From: an uncultured Treponema sp.
Lineage (GTDB): Bacteria > Spirochaetota > Spirochaetia > Treponematales > Treponemataceae
Length of the DNA: 7,683 nt
Direction of reading: 5' to 3'
NCBI GenBank assembly: GCA_905373565.1
Contig: CAJPTT010000105.1
Span: 1-7,683 of the forward strand
Made by a program: the position numbers and the translations under genes. Within the stretch, counting starts at the first letter, position 1, and each line of letters starts with the position of its first letter. Below the pieces are notes generated by a model. The model had not been told where the DNA came from. It searched no databases and saw only the letters and a list, made by a program, of their open reading frames with translations. Shown here piece by piece: positions 1 through 6,959 of this stretch.

Positions 1-1055
1 TTCATCATTTGCTCGCGGGCGGCGATGCAGAGCGCTTCGACAATTTCGTTGAGGTCTCCCTGCATAATCGCATCGAGCTTGTAGAGGGTCAGGTTAATCC
101 GGTGGTCGGTTACGCGGTTTTGCGGATAGTTGTAGGTGCGGATGCGCTCCGAACGGTCTCCCGAACCTACTTGATTTTTCCGGTCTTCCGCCCGCTCCGA
201 CTGTTTCTTTGCTTCTTCCAGATCGTAGAGGCGGCTCCTCAATACGCGCATTGCCTTTGCCTTGTTTTTAATCTGGCTTTTTTCGTCTTGACAGATAACC
301 ACAAGACCGGTCGGAATATGGGTAAGCCGCACGGCGGAATCGGTGGTGTTGACGCACTGACCGCCGGGACCGCCTGCGCGCATAACGTCGATGCGTAAAT
401 CTTCCTGCTTGATAACGATTTCCGTTTCCTCCGCTTCGGGCAAAACCGCAACGGTTACCGCACTCGTGTGAATACGCCCCGAGCCTTCCGTTTCAGGTAC
501 ACGCTGTACGCGGTGCACTCCCGATTCATAGCGGAGGCTTCCGTACACATACTTGCCCGAAATGGACAGTGTTACTTCTTTAAACCCGCCCAGCTCAGTT
601 TCATTTGAGGAAAGAATTTCGTATTTCCAGTTTTTCAGTTCCGCATAGTGCGTGTACATTTTTAACAGATCCGCTGCAAAGAGCGCCGCTTCTTCTCCGC
701 CGGTACCGCCGCGTATTTCCATAATGATATTTTTTTCTTCCAGCGGGTCGGGCGGAATGAGCAACACTTTAAGATCATTCTCGCTTTGCTCCAGCTGCGC
801 TTCAAGATTATGCAGCTCTTCTCTCGCCATCTCTTTGAGCTCATGGTCGGTTTCTTCCTGCATCATTGCGCGGGTTTGCCCGATGTCTTTCTCCAGCCGG
901 AGATACTGCGCATATTCTTCCATCAGCTTTGAAAGATAGGCATGTTCCCGCATTACTTCTTTATAGCGGCTTTGGTTTTTAATCAACGCAGGGTCTTGTA
1001 TTTCTTGTTCCAGTTCCTTCCAGCGAACCGATAAACTCTCAAGTTTTTCTTTCAT
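1..1055 (-). CDS. prfA: Peptide chain release factor 1 (RF1), 3' end cut by window edge
   Basis: RF1 reads UAA and UAG stop codons in the ribosomal A site and triggers hydrolysis of peptidyl-tRNA. Translation from ATG at 1055 gives 351 residues, against roughly 355-360 usual for RF1, so only a few C-terminal residues are missing. The N-terminus (about 1-100) is a helical domain rich in Glu and Lys. The stop-codon-reading tripeptide is PET at residues 187-189, inside VPETEGSGRIHTS; this PxT form marks RF1, whereas RF2 has SPF. The catalytic GGQ is at residues 231-233 (357-365), in the context GGPGGQCVNTTDSAVR, with Cys after Gln where His is usual. The core continues with CQDEKSQ and the NYPQNRVTDHRI signature. 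The start is supported by AAGGTG (1063-1068), 7 nt upstream. It lies downstream of, and co-oriented with, the ankyrin and antiporter genes. Confidence 0.97.
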   Translation of the reverse strand, partial: MKEKLESLSVRWKELEQEIQDPALIKNQSRYKEVMREHAYLSKLMEEYAQYLRLEKDIGQTRAMMQEETDHELKEMAREELHNLEAQLEQSENDLKVLLIPPDPLEEKNIIMEIRGGTGGEEAALFAADLLKMYTHYAELKNWKYEILSSNETELGGFKEVTLSISGKYVYGSLRYESGVHRVQRVPETEGSGRIHTSAVTVAVLPEAEETEIVIKQEDLRIDVMRAGGPGGQCVNTTDSAVRLTHIPTGLVVICQDEKSQIKNKAKAMRVLRSRLYDLEEAKKQSERAEDRKNQVGSGDRSERIRTYNYPQNRVTDHRINLTLYKLDAIMQGDLNEIVEALCIAAREQMM

Positions 1056-1148
1056 AATCATTCACCTTATAACACACTTTGAGCCGAATAAACCGGCTGA
1101 TCATTTTAGCTGACAATTTTGAGGGATAGTGATAGTGTCGGAACGCAG
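1056..1148 (-). other. Intergenic gap between ankyrin gene and prfA
   Basis: This 93-nt spacer carries the prfA ribosome binding site and a small hairpin, AGCCG (1082-1086) with CGGCT (1094-1098) and a 7-nt A/T-rich loop. No T-run follows the hairpin on the minus strand, so it does not look like an intrinsic terminator. Read-through from the ankyrin gene into prfA is therefore possible. I see no convincing separate prfA promoter; a TTGTCA exists on the minus strand but its -10 partner is poor. Confidence 0.4.
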
Positions 1149-2045
1149 CTAAGGCTGCTGCATGGCTTCTAAAATCTCTTTATTGTTGAACAGTTTTGCA
1201 TAACCGAGTGCAGACATACCCAGCCGGTCGGCGATGTTCCAATCGGCATGATATTCTATGAGCAGCTTTACCATCGGAACATCCTTTCTGCCGACGGCAA
1301 AAATTAATGCCGTTTGACCGTTTTTACCTTGAATATTCGTATCTGCATTTTTTGAAAGGAGTAATTCTGCGGTTTTAAAATCACCGATTTGAGCGGCTTC
1401 CATTAAAGCCGAATAGGCGCGATCTTCTGCGCAGAGATTTATATCTGCACCATAGTCAAGCAACAATGAGGCAATTTCGTAGTGAGAGTTTCTAACCGCG
1501 AGCGAAAGTACCGGAGTGCCGCGTGTGTCGCGCTGTGAAGCATTATAGCCTGCCTCTAAAAAGAGCCGGACAATTTCGTATTTGCCTTCTTCTACTGCTG
1601 CAGCTAAATTCGAGTCGCAACAAGGAAAGCCGCTATGCAGTAACTGTTCGCGGGCGAGCTGTTTTCGTTCCAGTGTCAGGAAACTCTGCTGCTCTTTAAC
1701 AAAATAATCTTCAAATATATCAAGAGCGAGCGGAACGGTAAATTGCTTACAGTTTTCCGGTAGGGGCAACGAGCTTCCCTGTCCAAGTGTTAAAATAGGC
1801 AGATTTCTTCCAATACCGAGTCCTAAAAAGAAAATAAACGCAGGGTCTAACGCGGACGTATTCTTACCGAAGATAAATAGAATATGTGAGGCATTATGCA
1901 CTAGCGCAGTAGGAGAACATGCAGCGTCTTCCAATAGGCTATCGGCTTGATAGTGTACAACATCGCATTGATGAGATTCAATAATATGAGCAGCAGCTTC
2001 GGAGATTTCTTTTTCCGTTTTTTCGTACAAGATAACAATTTTCAT
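1149..2045 (-). CDS. TIR-like/Rossmann-like N-terminal domain fused to ankyrin repeats
   Basis: A cytoplasmic protein of 298 residues with no signal peptide or membrane segment. Residues 1-110 look like an alpha/beta fold: strand KIVILYE at 3-8, strand HILFIFG at 54-60, then FIFFLGLGIGRNLPIL at 70-85. That last segment resembles the 'FELG...GR..PIL' part of TIR and TIR-like nucleotide-binding domains, but Phe stands where the family's conserved (often catalytic) Glu would be. Residues about 142-297 form four clear ankyrin repeats (142-174, 175-207, 209-241, 242-274) plus a partial fifth, with the usual LLL..GAD.N and TAL..A pattern. Ankyrin repeats bind proteins. The partner is unknown. The gene starts 39 nt after the antiporter stop and may be co-transcribed with it. 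No clear Shine-Dalgarno precedes ATG 2045. The ankyrin call is firm; the TIR-like call is tentative and based on pattern only. Confidence 0.85.
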   Translation of the reverse strand: MKIVILYEKTEKEISEAAAHIIESHQCDVVHYQADSLLEDAACSPTALVHNASHILFIFGKNTSALDPAFIFFLGLGIGRNLPILTLGQGSSLPLPENCKQFTVPLALDIFEDYFVKEQQSFLTLERKQLAREQLLHSGFPCCDSNLAAAVEEGKYEIVRLFLEAGYNASQRDTRGTPVLSLAVRNSHYEIASLLLDYGADINLCAEDRAYSALMEAAQIGDFKTAELLLSKNADTNIQGKNGQTALIFAVGRKDVPMVKLLIEYHADWNIADRLGMSALGYAKLFNNKEILEAMQQP

Positions 2046-2084
2046 AGCGATTAGGCGGTACTATAGCGTAAAATAGAAATAGTT

Positions 2085-3350
2085 TCAACGTATCGTTTTT
2101 TTTGTATCGTTTTTTTTGAAGCTCTGAGACTCAATCGCACCCGATCGTATCAGCGCTATCTTTGCGGTTATCGGCCCCATCAATTCATATAACACCGAAG
2201 AGGCTAAAATGATATTAAACAGGATGAGTCCGTCCTTTTCCGGCAGCATCGCTTTCCCCATAAATGCGAGTCCGATTGCAACACCTGCTTGCGGCATCAG
2301 CGCAAACCCCATATTGTTTGTTATTTTCTTATCGATCGACAGCATTTTACATGATGTGTATGCGCCGATATATTTCCCGATAATACGGATGAAGAAATAC
2401 GCAACGCCGATAATTCCTGCCGTTACGATAATACTCAGATCCATATTCATACCGGAGATAATAAAAAAACTGCTCATCACCGGTGGAGAAAAATTATTCA
2501 TTTGGTCGAACAGGGTTTTATCGTTTGTCCGGTTGTAATACACGGCGCCGCACACCATACAGGCAAGCAGCGGGCTTACCTCAAAATAGGAGCAGATAGC
2601 GGAAATTAAAAAAAGAAACGCGACGGCTAAAATCAGTCTGTTATCGAAACTTCGCTTTTCCGTAATGAGAAATTCCATACACAAGGCGGTAAGGAAGCCT
2701 AATATCAGCATAGCTGCATTGAGTCCGACCGGCGTTATAATACTCATGATATTGAAGACATCGCTTTCTTGCGCATTAACGACAGCAACCATAATACTGA
2801 ACACAAAAAGGCAAACGACGTCGTCAAAGGCGGTGATACGCAGCAGCAAATCGACAAACGGGCCTTTCCCATTGTATTCCTTTATCGTCATAATCGTGCT
2901 GGCGGGGGCAGTCGCAGTTGCAATTGCGCCGAGTAAGAGCGAGAACGAAAGCCTCATCTTAAAGACGAAGAGCATAACGGCGGTAACTAAACATCCTGCC
3001 AAAAGCGATTCGCAGAGCGTGATAAATACGACATTTTCAAGTTCTTTTTTGCCGTCGCTTCGTTTAAAGTACCGTCCCATATCAAAAGCGATAAAGCTGA
3101 GCGCAATAACCGAAATAACGTCCAAGTTGACAATAAAATGGCGGTGGATTAAATGTAATCCGCTCGGGCCGATCAGTATTCCGGCAAGAATATAGCCGCT
3201 TACTTTCGGCAGCTGGAGTTTTTTGGTGAATCGAGTGACTAAAAAACCGCTTATCAATATCAGCGCAAAGGATATCAGAATTGTGGTCGGTAAATTAAGG
3301 TCTTTAACGATGTTGGAAATAAAATCGATTATATTCATCTTTTTGCTCAT
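2085..3350 (-). CDS. Monovalent cation:proton antiporter, CPA2 family (Na+/H+ exchanger domain)
   Basis: An inner-membrane exchanger of 421 residues, expected to swap protons for Na+ or K+ and so control cytoplasmic pH and ion content. About a dozen hydrophobic helices span residues 20-400. Family marks include PKVSGYILAGILIGPSGL (48-65), the unwound-helix region GAIATATAPA (141-150), and the ion-binding pair Asp176-Asp177 in ITAFDDVVCL. Two adjacent Asp residues are typical of electrogenic CPA2 members, in contrast to Kef channels. A basic motif RIIGK (322-326) matches the conserved Lys of the core domain. There is no C-terminal TrkA-N or USP domain; a short hydrophilic Lys-rich tail (about 405-421) ends the protein. 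The ion cannot be told from sequence. Two starts are possible, ATG 3350 or ATG 3338, and neither has a strong Shine-Dalgarno. The tail is encoded by a tandem 14-bp repeat. Confidence 0.93.
   Translation of the reverse strand: MSKKMNIIDFISNIVKDLNLPTTILISFALILISGFLVTRFTKKLQLPKVSGYILAGILIGPSGLHLIHRHFIVNLDVISVIALSFIAFDMGRYFKRSDGKKELENVVFITLCESLLAGCLVTAVMLFVFKMRLSFSLLLGAIATATAPASTIMTIKEYNGKGPFVDLLLRITAFDDVVCLFVFSIMVAVVNAQESDVFNIMSIITPVGLNAAMLILGFLTALCMEFLITEKRSFDNRLILAVAFLFLISAICSYFEVSPLLACMVCGAVYYNRTNDKTLFDQMNNFSPPVMSSFFIISGMNMDLSIIVTAGIIGVAYFFIRIIGKYIGAYTSCKMLSIDKKITNNMGFALMPQAGVAIGLAFMGKAMLPEKDGLILFNIILASSVLYELMGPITAKIALIRSGAIESQSFKKNDTKKTIR
2090..2117. repeat. Tandem 14-bp repeat with T8 tracts in the antiporter 3' end
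   Basis: Two exact head-to-tail copies of GTATCGTTTTTTTT (2090-2103 and 2104-2117) sit at the very end of the antiporter gene; on the coding strand each is an A8 tract followed by CGATAC. Each copy holds an 8-base homopolymer and 14 is not a multiple of 3, so slippage in either would change the reading frame of the last few residues and the stop position. Confidence 0.9.
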
Positions 3351-3404
3351 TTTTGATACGATAGCGGTACTCTAAAATAGTTTAATATCAGTAGAGTTCT
3401 ATAT

Positions 3405-3433
3405 AATATATACTATACTATATATTTTTAAAA
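3405..3433 (-). promoter_or_regulatory. Possible promoter of the antiporter gene
   Basis: On the minus strand there is TTTTAA (3433-3428), a 17-nt spacer, and TATATT (3410-3405), in a very A/T-rich tract. The -10 matches consensus at five of six bases; the -35 is weak (three of six). It would give a leader of about 50 nt before ATG 3350. A TATAAT also reads on the plus strand at 3402-3407 without a good -35, so the direction is uncertain. Confidence 0.35.
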
Positions 3434-3560
3434 GGCTTACGGCAAGTTTACGCATTGGCAAAAGGATAATTAATTTCGATGAGGTCATTCCAATTCTGTT
3501 CTCAAGCAGCTTGGATCATCGGGCATTATCATTCCATTTTTTGCCGAAGGAATCCGATAC

Positions 3561-3595
3561 ACTTGTAAAATCCCACTTGTAAAACCGCTGTAAAA
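3561..3595 (+). repeat. Short direct repeats ACTTGTAAAA / TGTAAAA over the rubredoxin -35
   Basis: ACTTGTAAAA occurs exactly at 3561-3570 and 3575-3584, 14 nt apart, and a third TGTAAAA lies at 3589-3595. The second copy contains the -35 hexamer. Direct repeats at this position could be an operator, but they could also be chance in A/T-rich DNA. Confidence 0.4.
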
Positions 3596-3605
3596 CCCGT
3601 ATAGT
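3577..3605 (+). promoter_or_regulatory. Promoter for rubredoxin
   Basis: TTGTAA (3577-3582), a spacer of exactly 17 nt, then TATAGT (3600-3605). This is a good sigma-70-type match (four and five of six bases). Transcription would start near 3612, leaving a leader of about 60 nt before ATG 3672. Confidence 0.6.
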
Positions 3606-3629
3606 ATCATCCTACGAAAGACTTTTTTC

Positions 3630-3645
3630 GGATGTCAAAACATCC
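3630..3645 (+). promoter_or_regulatory. Leader hairpin upstream of rubredoxin
   Basis: GGATGT (3630-3635) pairs perfectly with ACATCC (3640-3645) around a CAAA loop, inside the predicted 5' leader. TTTTT follows 9 nt after the stem, just ahead of the Shine-Dalgarno AGGAG (3661-3665). It may be an mRNA-stabilising hairpin or a weak attenuator. Its GGA is in the stem, unlike the loops behind leuS. Confidence 0.35.
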
Positions 3646-3671
3646 TGCAAAAGTTTTTATAGGAGTGGGGT

Positions 3672-3830
3672 ATGGATAAATATGTATGCGATTTATGCGG
3701 TTATGAGTATGACCCTAACACCGGTGATACTGAAGGTAACATTAAGCCGGGTACTCGGTTTGAAGATATTCCTGAAACGTGGGTATGTCCCCTCTGCGGC
3801 GTTTCAAAGGATGGGTTTAAAAAGGTTTAA
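3672..3830 (+). CDS. Rubredoxin
   Basis: A 52-residue, cytoplasmic, one-iron electron carrier. The iron site is complete: Cys6-x-x-Cys9-Gly (CDLCG) and Cys39-x-x-Cys42-Gly (CPLCG), with the conserved aromatic and acidic core YVCDLCGYEYDP, the PGTRFEDIP turn and the WVCP segment. In anaerobic and microaerophilic bacteria rubredoxin passes electrons to rubrerythrin, superoxide reductase (neelaredoxin) or flavodiiron oxidases; in treponemes the usual role is detoxifying superoxide and peroxide. None of these partners is in the window. ATG 3672 is preceded by AGGAG at 3661-3665 with 6 nt spacing and by a good promoter. The next gene follows after 15 nt, so the two likely form an operon. Confidence 0.97.
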   Translation: MDKYVCDLCGYEYDPNTGDTEGNIKPGTRFEDIPETWVCPLCGVSKDGFKKV

Positions 3831-3845
3831 ACAAGGAAACACGAT

Positions 3846-4130
3846 ATGACAAAAAATGATTTTATCAGTGCAATCGGATATGACGGTGCCGCCGCAGTAG
3901 TCGATAAAGAACGGCGTGCTAAAAACGGCGGAAAGAGCTTGATGGAATTGCTTGAAGCCGGCGCTTTCCGCAGTGCAGCAGCTTTTGCAGCTTACAATGA
4001 TTCTCAAGAGGAGTTGCAAACTGTTACGGATTATTACAATAAGTTAGCTCATTCCGATTATACCGCGGAAAATATCTTGCGGGTATTCGGTATTACCAAA
4101 ACCAACAGCAAAAAAGTAATCCTTTTATAA
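3846..4130 (+). CDS. Small protein of unknown function, co-transcribed with rubredoxin
   Basis: A 94-residue soluble protein that I do not recognise. The start is well supported: AAGGA at 3833-3837, 8 nt before ATG 3846, and the gene begins 15 nt after the rubredoxin stop. The sequence is mostly predicted helix: an Ala-rich middle (AGAFRSAAAFAAYND, 38-52), a charged segment DKERRAKNGGK (20-30), and a C-terminal half resembling a small helical bundle (EELQTVTDYYNKLAHSDYT). It has no cysteines, no membrane segment and no signal peptide. Its position suggests a link to rubredoxin-dependent oxidative-stress chemistry, but that is guilt by association only. Confidence 0.8.
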   Translation: MTKNDFISAIGYDGAAAVVDKERRAKNGGKSLMELLEAGAFRSAAAFAAYNDSQEELQTVTDYYNKLAHSDYTAENILRVFGITKTNSKKVILL

Positions 4131-4145
4131 TAGATTTATAATAGA
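4124..4145 (+). promoter_or_regulatory. Tandem TTTATAATAGA repeat with two TATAAT boxes ahead of leuS
   Basis: TTTATAATAGA occurs twice in a row (4124-4134 and 4135-4145), overlapping the stop codon of the preceding gene. Each copy contains a perfect TATAAT (4126-4131 and 4137-4142). I see no good -35 at the right distance for either, so a leuS promoter here is possible but not proven; leuS might instead be read from the rubredoxin promoter. Confidence 0.35.
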
Positions 4146-4206
4146 TGTTATCGCAAACTCAATCTAAGGAAAATCTCTAAAATGTTTTACACAAAGGAGT
4201 TGTATA

Positions 4207-6777
4207 ATGTCGTATCCTTTTGGCGATATTGAAAAAAAATGGCAAAAATATTGGAAAGATCATAAGACGTTTAAAGTAACCGAAGATGAAAATTATCCGC
4301 CTGAGAGACGGGCGTATGTATTGGATATGTTTCCGTATCCGTCAGGCGCGGGCTTGCATGTGGGGCACCCTGAAGGATATACGGCAACCGATATTTATTG
4401 CCGATACCTCCGCATGAACGGATATGCGGTACTGCACCCGATGGGGTTTGACTCCTTCGGCTTACCGGCGGAAAATTACGCCATTAAAACCGGTACTCAC
4501 CCGCGTATTACGACAAAAGAAAATATCGATACCTTCCGGAGGCAAATACAGGCGTTCGGTTTTTCCTACGACTGGGATCGCGAACTTGCAACTTCTGATG
4601 TGGACTATTACCGCTGGACACAATGGATATTTTTACAGCTGTATAAAAAAGGTTTGGCTTACGAAACGGAAGCGCCGATTAACTGGTGCCCGAGCTGCTT
4701 AACCGGCCTTGCGAATGAGGAAGTGAAAGAAGGCTGCTGCGAACGGTGCAGCACACAGGTTGTCCGCAAGAATGTCCGGCAGTGGATGCTCAAGATTACT
4801 GCGTATGCGGAGCGACTCCTTGAGGATTTGGAAGAACTGGATTGGCCTCAGTCCGTTAAGATGATGCAGCGGAATTGGATCGGCAAAAGCACCGGAGCGG
4901 AAATAGACTTTCATCTTGCCGCTCCGTATGAAAGCGAAAAGATTACCGTATATACCACTCGGCCGGATACTATTTTCGGGGCGACCTATCTCGTGCTTGC
5001 TCCGGAACACCCGCTCGTTATGCGCATTGTCAGCGGGGAGCAAAAAGACGCCGTACAGCACTATATTGACGAGACGGCAAAGAAAACCGACCTTGAACGG
5101 ACTGAACTTGCAAAAAAGAAAACCGGTGTCTTTACCGGCGCATACGCGGTAAACCCGCTGACAAAAGAATCTATTCCGATTTGGATTTCCGATTATATTT
5201 TGGTTTCTTACGGAACCGGCGCCATTATGGCGGTTCCGGCGCATGATGAGCGGGACTGGGAATTTGCCAAGCTCTTTTCGCTGCCGATTATTCAAACGGT
5301 TGCTTCCGAAACCGAATGGAAGGAAAAGGGAGCCGCCGGTAATTATCGAGCTGTACCTAAAGAATGTACCATTGCTGATGGGTATGCGGTAAATTCAGGC
5401 GAATTTACAGGACTTCCGACGCGGGAAGCAATAGAGCGTGTTACCGACTATGCCGCCGCTAACGGCTTCGGAAAAAAGGCCGTTAATTATAAGCTCCGCG
5501 ACTGGGTATTCAGCAGACAGCGGTACTGGGGAGAACCTATCCCGTTGGTGCATTGCCCGAAATGCGGCGTGGTTCCGCTGGACGAAAAGGATTTACCGCT
5601 CGCCTTGCCTGAAACGGATAGCTACACCCCTTCCGACACGGGAGAAAGCCCGCTTGCCAAGATACCCGAATGGGTGAATACCGTGTGTCCGCACTGCGGC
5701 GCCCCTGCCCGCCGCGAAACCAATACCATGCCTCAATGGGCGGGTTCCTGCTGGTACTATCTCCGTTACCTTGATCCTCATAATGCACACCGTTTTTGTG
5801 CCAAGGAAAAAGAAGCGTATTGGATGCCTGTTAATCTCTACGTCGGCGGTGCGGAACATGCGGTACTCCACCTCCTCTATGCCCGCTTTTGGCACAAGGT
5901 ACTGTACGATTTAGGTGTGGTGCATACCAAAGAACCGTTCATGCGGCTGGTGAATCAGGGGATGATCACTTCCTTTGCGTATCAGCGTGGAAACGGGTCG
6001 CTCGTACCGGTCGATGAGGTTGTGCAGACCGGCGATGATGCTTTTGAAGAAAAGAGTACCGGCGAAAAATTGAAGCGGGTTATCGCAAAGATGTCGAAGA
6101 GCTTAAAAAATGTCATCAATCCTGATGAGATGATCGCTCAATACGGCGCCGATTCGTGCCGTATGTATGAGATGTTTATGGGGCCGCTCGATATGTCCAA
6201 ACCGTGGAATACGCAAGGGCTGATCGGTATTTTCCGCTTTTTAGAGAAAATCTGGGCTCTTTCCGAAAAAGAGCTGATTTCCTGTCCGGTGAACGACATG
6301 AGTACGCCGGAACATGCGGAAATTACCAAGATCCTCAATAAGTCCATTAAAAAGATAACCGAAGATACCGCATCGCTCAACTTCAATACGGCAATCAGCC
6401 AGATGATGATTTTTGTCAACATGCTCGGAAAATATCAGACCGTGCCCCGCTTTGCATGGGAGGCATTTGCCAAGCTGCTTGCGCCCTACGCACCGCACCT
6501 CGCCGAAGAGCTGTGGGAGAAGTTAGGCCATACGGAAACAATTGCATATGCGCAGTGGCCGATGTTTGTCGAAAAGTTTTGCATCGATTCCGAATGTACG
6601 ATTGTCGTGCAAATCAACGGAAAGGTGCGCGATAAATTTCAAGCCGCCGTCGATTTGCCAAAAGATGAGCTTGAAGCGCTCGCGTTAAAAACAGATGGCG
6701 CACAGCGCTTCCTCAGCGATAAACAGCCTAAAAAGGTTATCGTTGTGCCGAATAAGATTGTAAATATCGTCATCTAA
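4207..6777 (+). CDS. leuS: Leucyl-tRNA synthetase
   Basis: This cytoplasmic class I synthetase joins leucine to tRNA-Leu using ATP and edits mischarged norvaline or isoleucine. It is complete at 856 residues, normal for bacterial LeuRS. The HIGH-type motif is HVGH (51-54) in FPYPSGAGLHVGH. Zinc-type knuckles lie at CPSC/CERC (161-164, 178-181) and CPKC/CPHC (450-453, 494-497). The CP1 editing domain shows TTRPDTIFGATY (250-261) and YGTGAIMAVPAHDERD (335-350) with the editing Asp at 347. WAGSCWYYLRYLDP (511-524) and KMSKS (628-632) complete the catalytic core. The helical anticodon-binding domain includes YAPHLAEELW (761-770), and the C-terminal domain contains VQINGKVRDK (801-810). AAGGAG (4194-4199) stands 7 nt before ATG 4207. 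No T-box leader is visible. A large palindrome begins 3 nt after the stop. Confidence 0.99.
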   Translation: MSYPFGDIEKKWQKYWKDHKTFKVTEDENYPPERRAYVLDMFPYPSGAGLHVGHPEGYTATDIYCRYLRMNGYAVLHPMGFDSFGLPAENYAIKTGTHPRITTKENIDTFRRQIQAFGFSYDWDRELATSDVDYYRWTQWIFLQLYKKGLAYETEAPINWCPSCLTGLANEEVKEGCCERCSTQVVRKNVRQWMLKITAYAERLLEDLEELDWPQSVKMMQRNWIGKSTGAEIDFHLAAPYESEKITVYTTRPDTIFGATYLVLAPEHPLVMRIVSGEQKDAVQHYIDETAKKTDLERTELAKKKTGVFTGAYAVNPLTKESIPIWISDYILVSYGTGAIMAVPAHDERDWEFAKLFSLPIIQTVASETEWKEKGAAGNYRAVPKECTIADGYAVNSGEFTGLPTREAIERVTDYAAANGFGKKAVNYKLRDWVFSRQRYWGEPIPLVHCPKCGVVPLDEKDLPLALPETDSYTPSDTGESPLAKIPEWVNTVCPHCGAPARRETNTMPQWAGSCWYYLRYLDPHNAHRFCAKEKEAYWMPVNLYVGGAEHAVLHLLYARFWHKVLYDLGVVHTKEPFMRLVNQGMITSFAYQRGNGSLVPVDEVVQTGDDAFEEKSTGEKLKRVIAKMSKSLKNVINPDEMIAQYGADSCRMYEMFMGPLDMSKPWNTQGLIGIFRFLEKIWALSEKELISCPVNDMSTPEHAEITKILNKSIKKITEDTASLNFNTAISQMMIFVNMLGKYQTVPRFAWEAFAKLLAPYAPHLAEELWEKLGHTETIAYAQWPMFVEKFCIDSECTIVVQINGKVRDKFQAAVDLPKDELEALALKTDGAQRFLSDKQPKKVIVVPNKIVNIVI

Positions 6778-6780
6778 TAA

Positions 6781-6903
6781 CCTTTTGAAATATACGGAGC
6801 ATCTACTTCGTTGCTGCGCAAAAATAAATGCTCAACGTACACCAAGTACGTCTCCGCTTTATTTTTGCTCGCGCCTCGTATCTGCGCCGTCTATTTCAAA
6901 AGG
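6781..6903. repeat. 123-bp imperfect palindrome directly behind leuS
   Basis: The left arm (6781-6840) and right arm (6846-6903) are inverted copies around a 5-nt ACCAA loop. The ends are perfect: CCTTTTGAAATA (6781-6792) with TATTTCAAAAGG (6892-6903). So are the inner blocks GCAAAAATAAA with TTTATTTTTGC and ACGTAC (6835-6840) with GTACGT (6846-6851). It starts 3 nt after the second in-frame stop of leuS (TAATAA). It could end or protect the leuS transcript as one long hairpin, or be a MITE-like repeat; I see no flanking target duplication and no T-run. Its right end overlaps the first leader repeat, and AAATGCTCAACGTA is shared with those leaders. Confidence 0.75.
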
Positions 6904-6958
6904 CTTACGGAAGGGGTGTATACCGCGTGCAGCTTCTGAAAATGCTCAACGTATCAGA
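6889..6958 (+). repeat. Leader repeat, copy 1
   Basis: A 70-nt direct repeat that opens each block of the hairpin array. It begins with GTCTATTTCAAAAGGCT, contains ACGGAA (6907-6912), GTATACCGCG, and an end hairpin in which CTTCTGA can pair with TCAGAG around the loop AAATGCTCAACGTA. Together with the first hairpin unit it is part of a segment (6880-7019) duplicated at 7174-7313 with five differences in 140 positions. Confidence 0.85.
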
Positions 6959-6959
6959 G

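Larger units (their letters stand above)
3351..3671. other. Divergent intergenic region between antiporter and rubredoxin genes
   Basis: This 321-nt gap has no ORF I would defend. It holds the A/T-rich candidate promoter for the antiporter (3405-3433), the 13-mer AAAAGGCTTACGG at 3430-3442 that recurs in the leader repeats behind leuS (6898-6910 and in the second copy), the rubredoxin promoter (3577-3605) with TGTAAAA repeats, and a leader hairpin (3630-3645). The stretch 3443-3555 shows nothing I can name. Confidence 0.6.

Noticed and set aside
2665..3195. Open frame of 176 codons on the plus strand opposite the antiporter
   Set aside because: Antisense shadow of conserved transmembrane helices, rich in Ile, Ser and Lys with no recognisable domain.
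4699..5295. Long open frame of 198 codons on the minus strand within leuS
   Set aside because: It is antisense to a fully conserved leuS region, and its product shows no family pattern.
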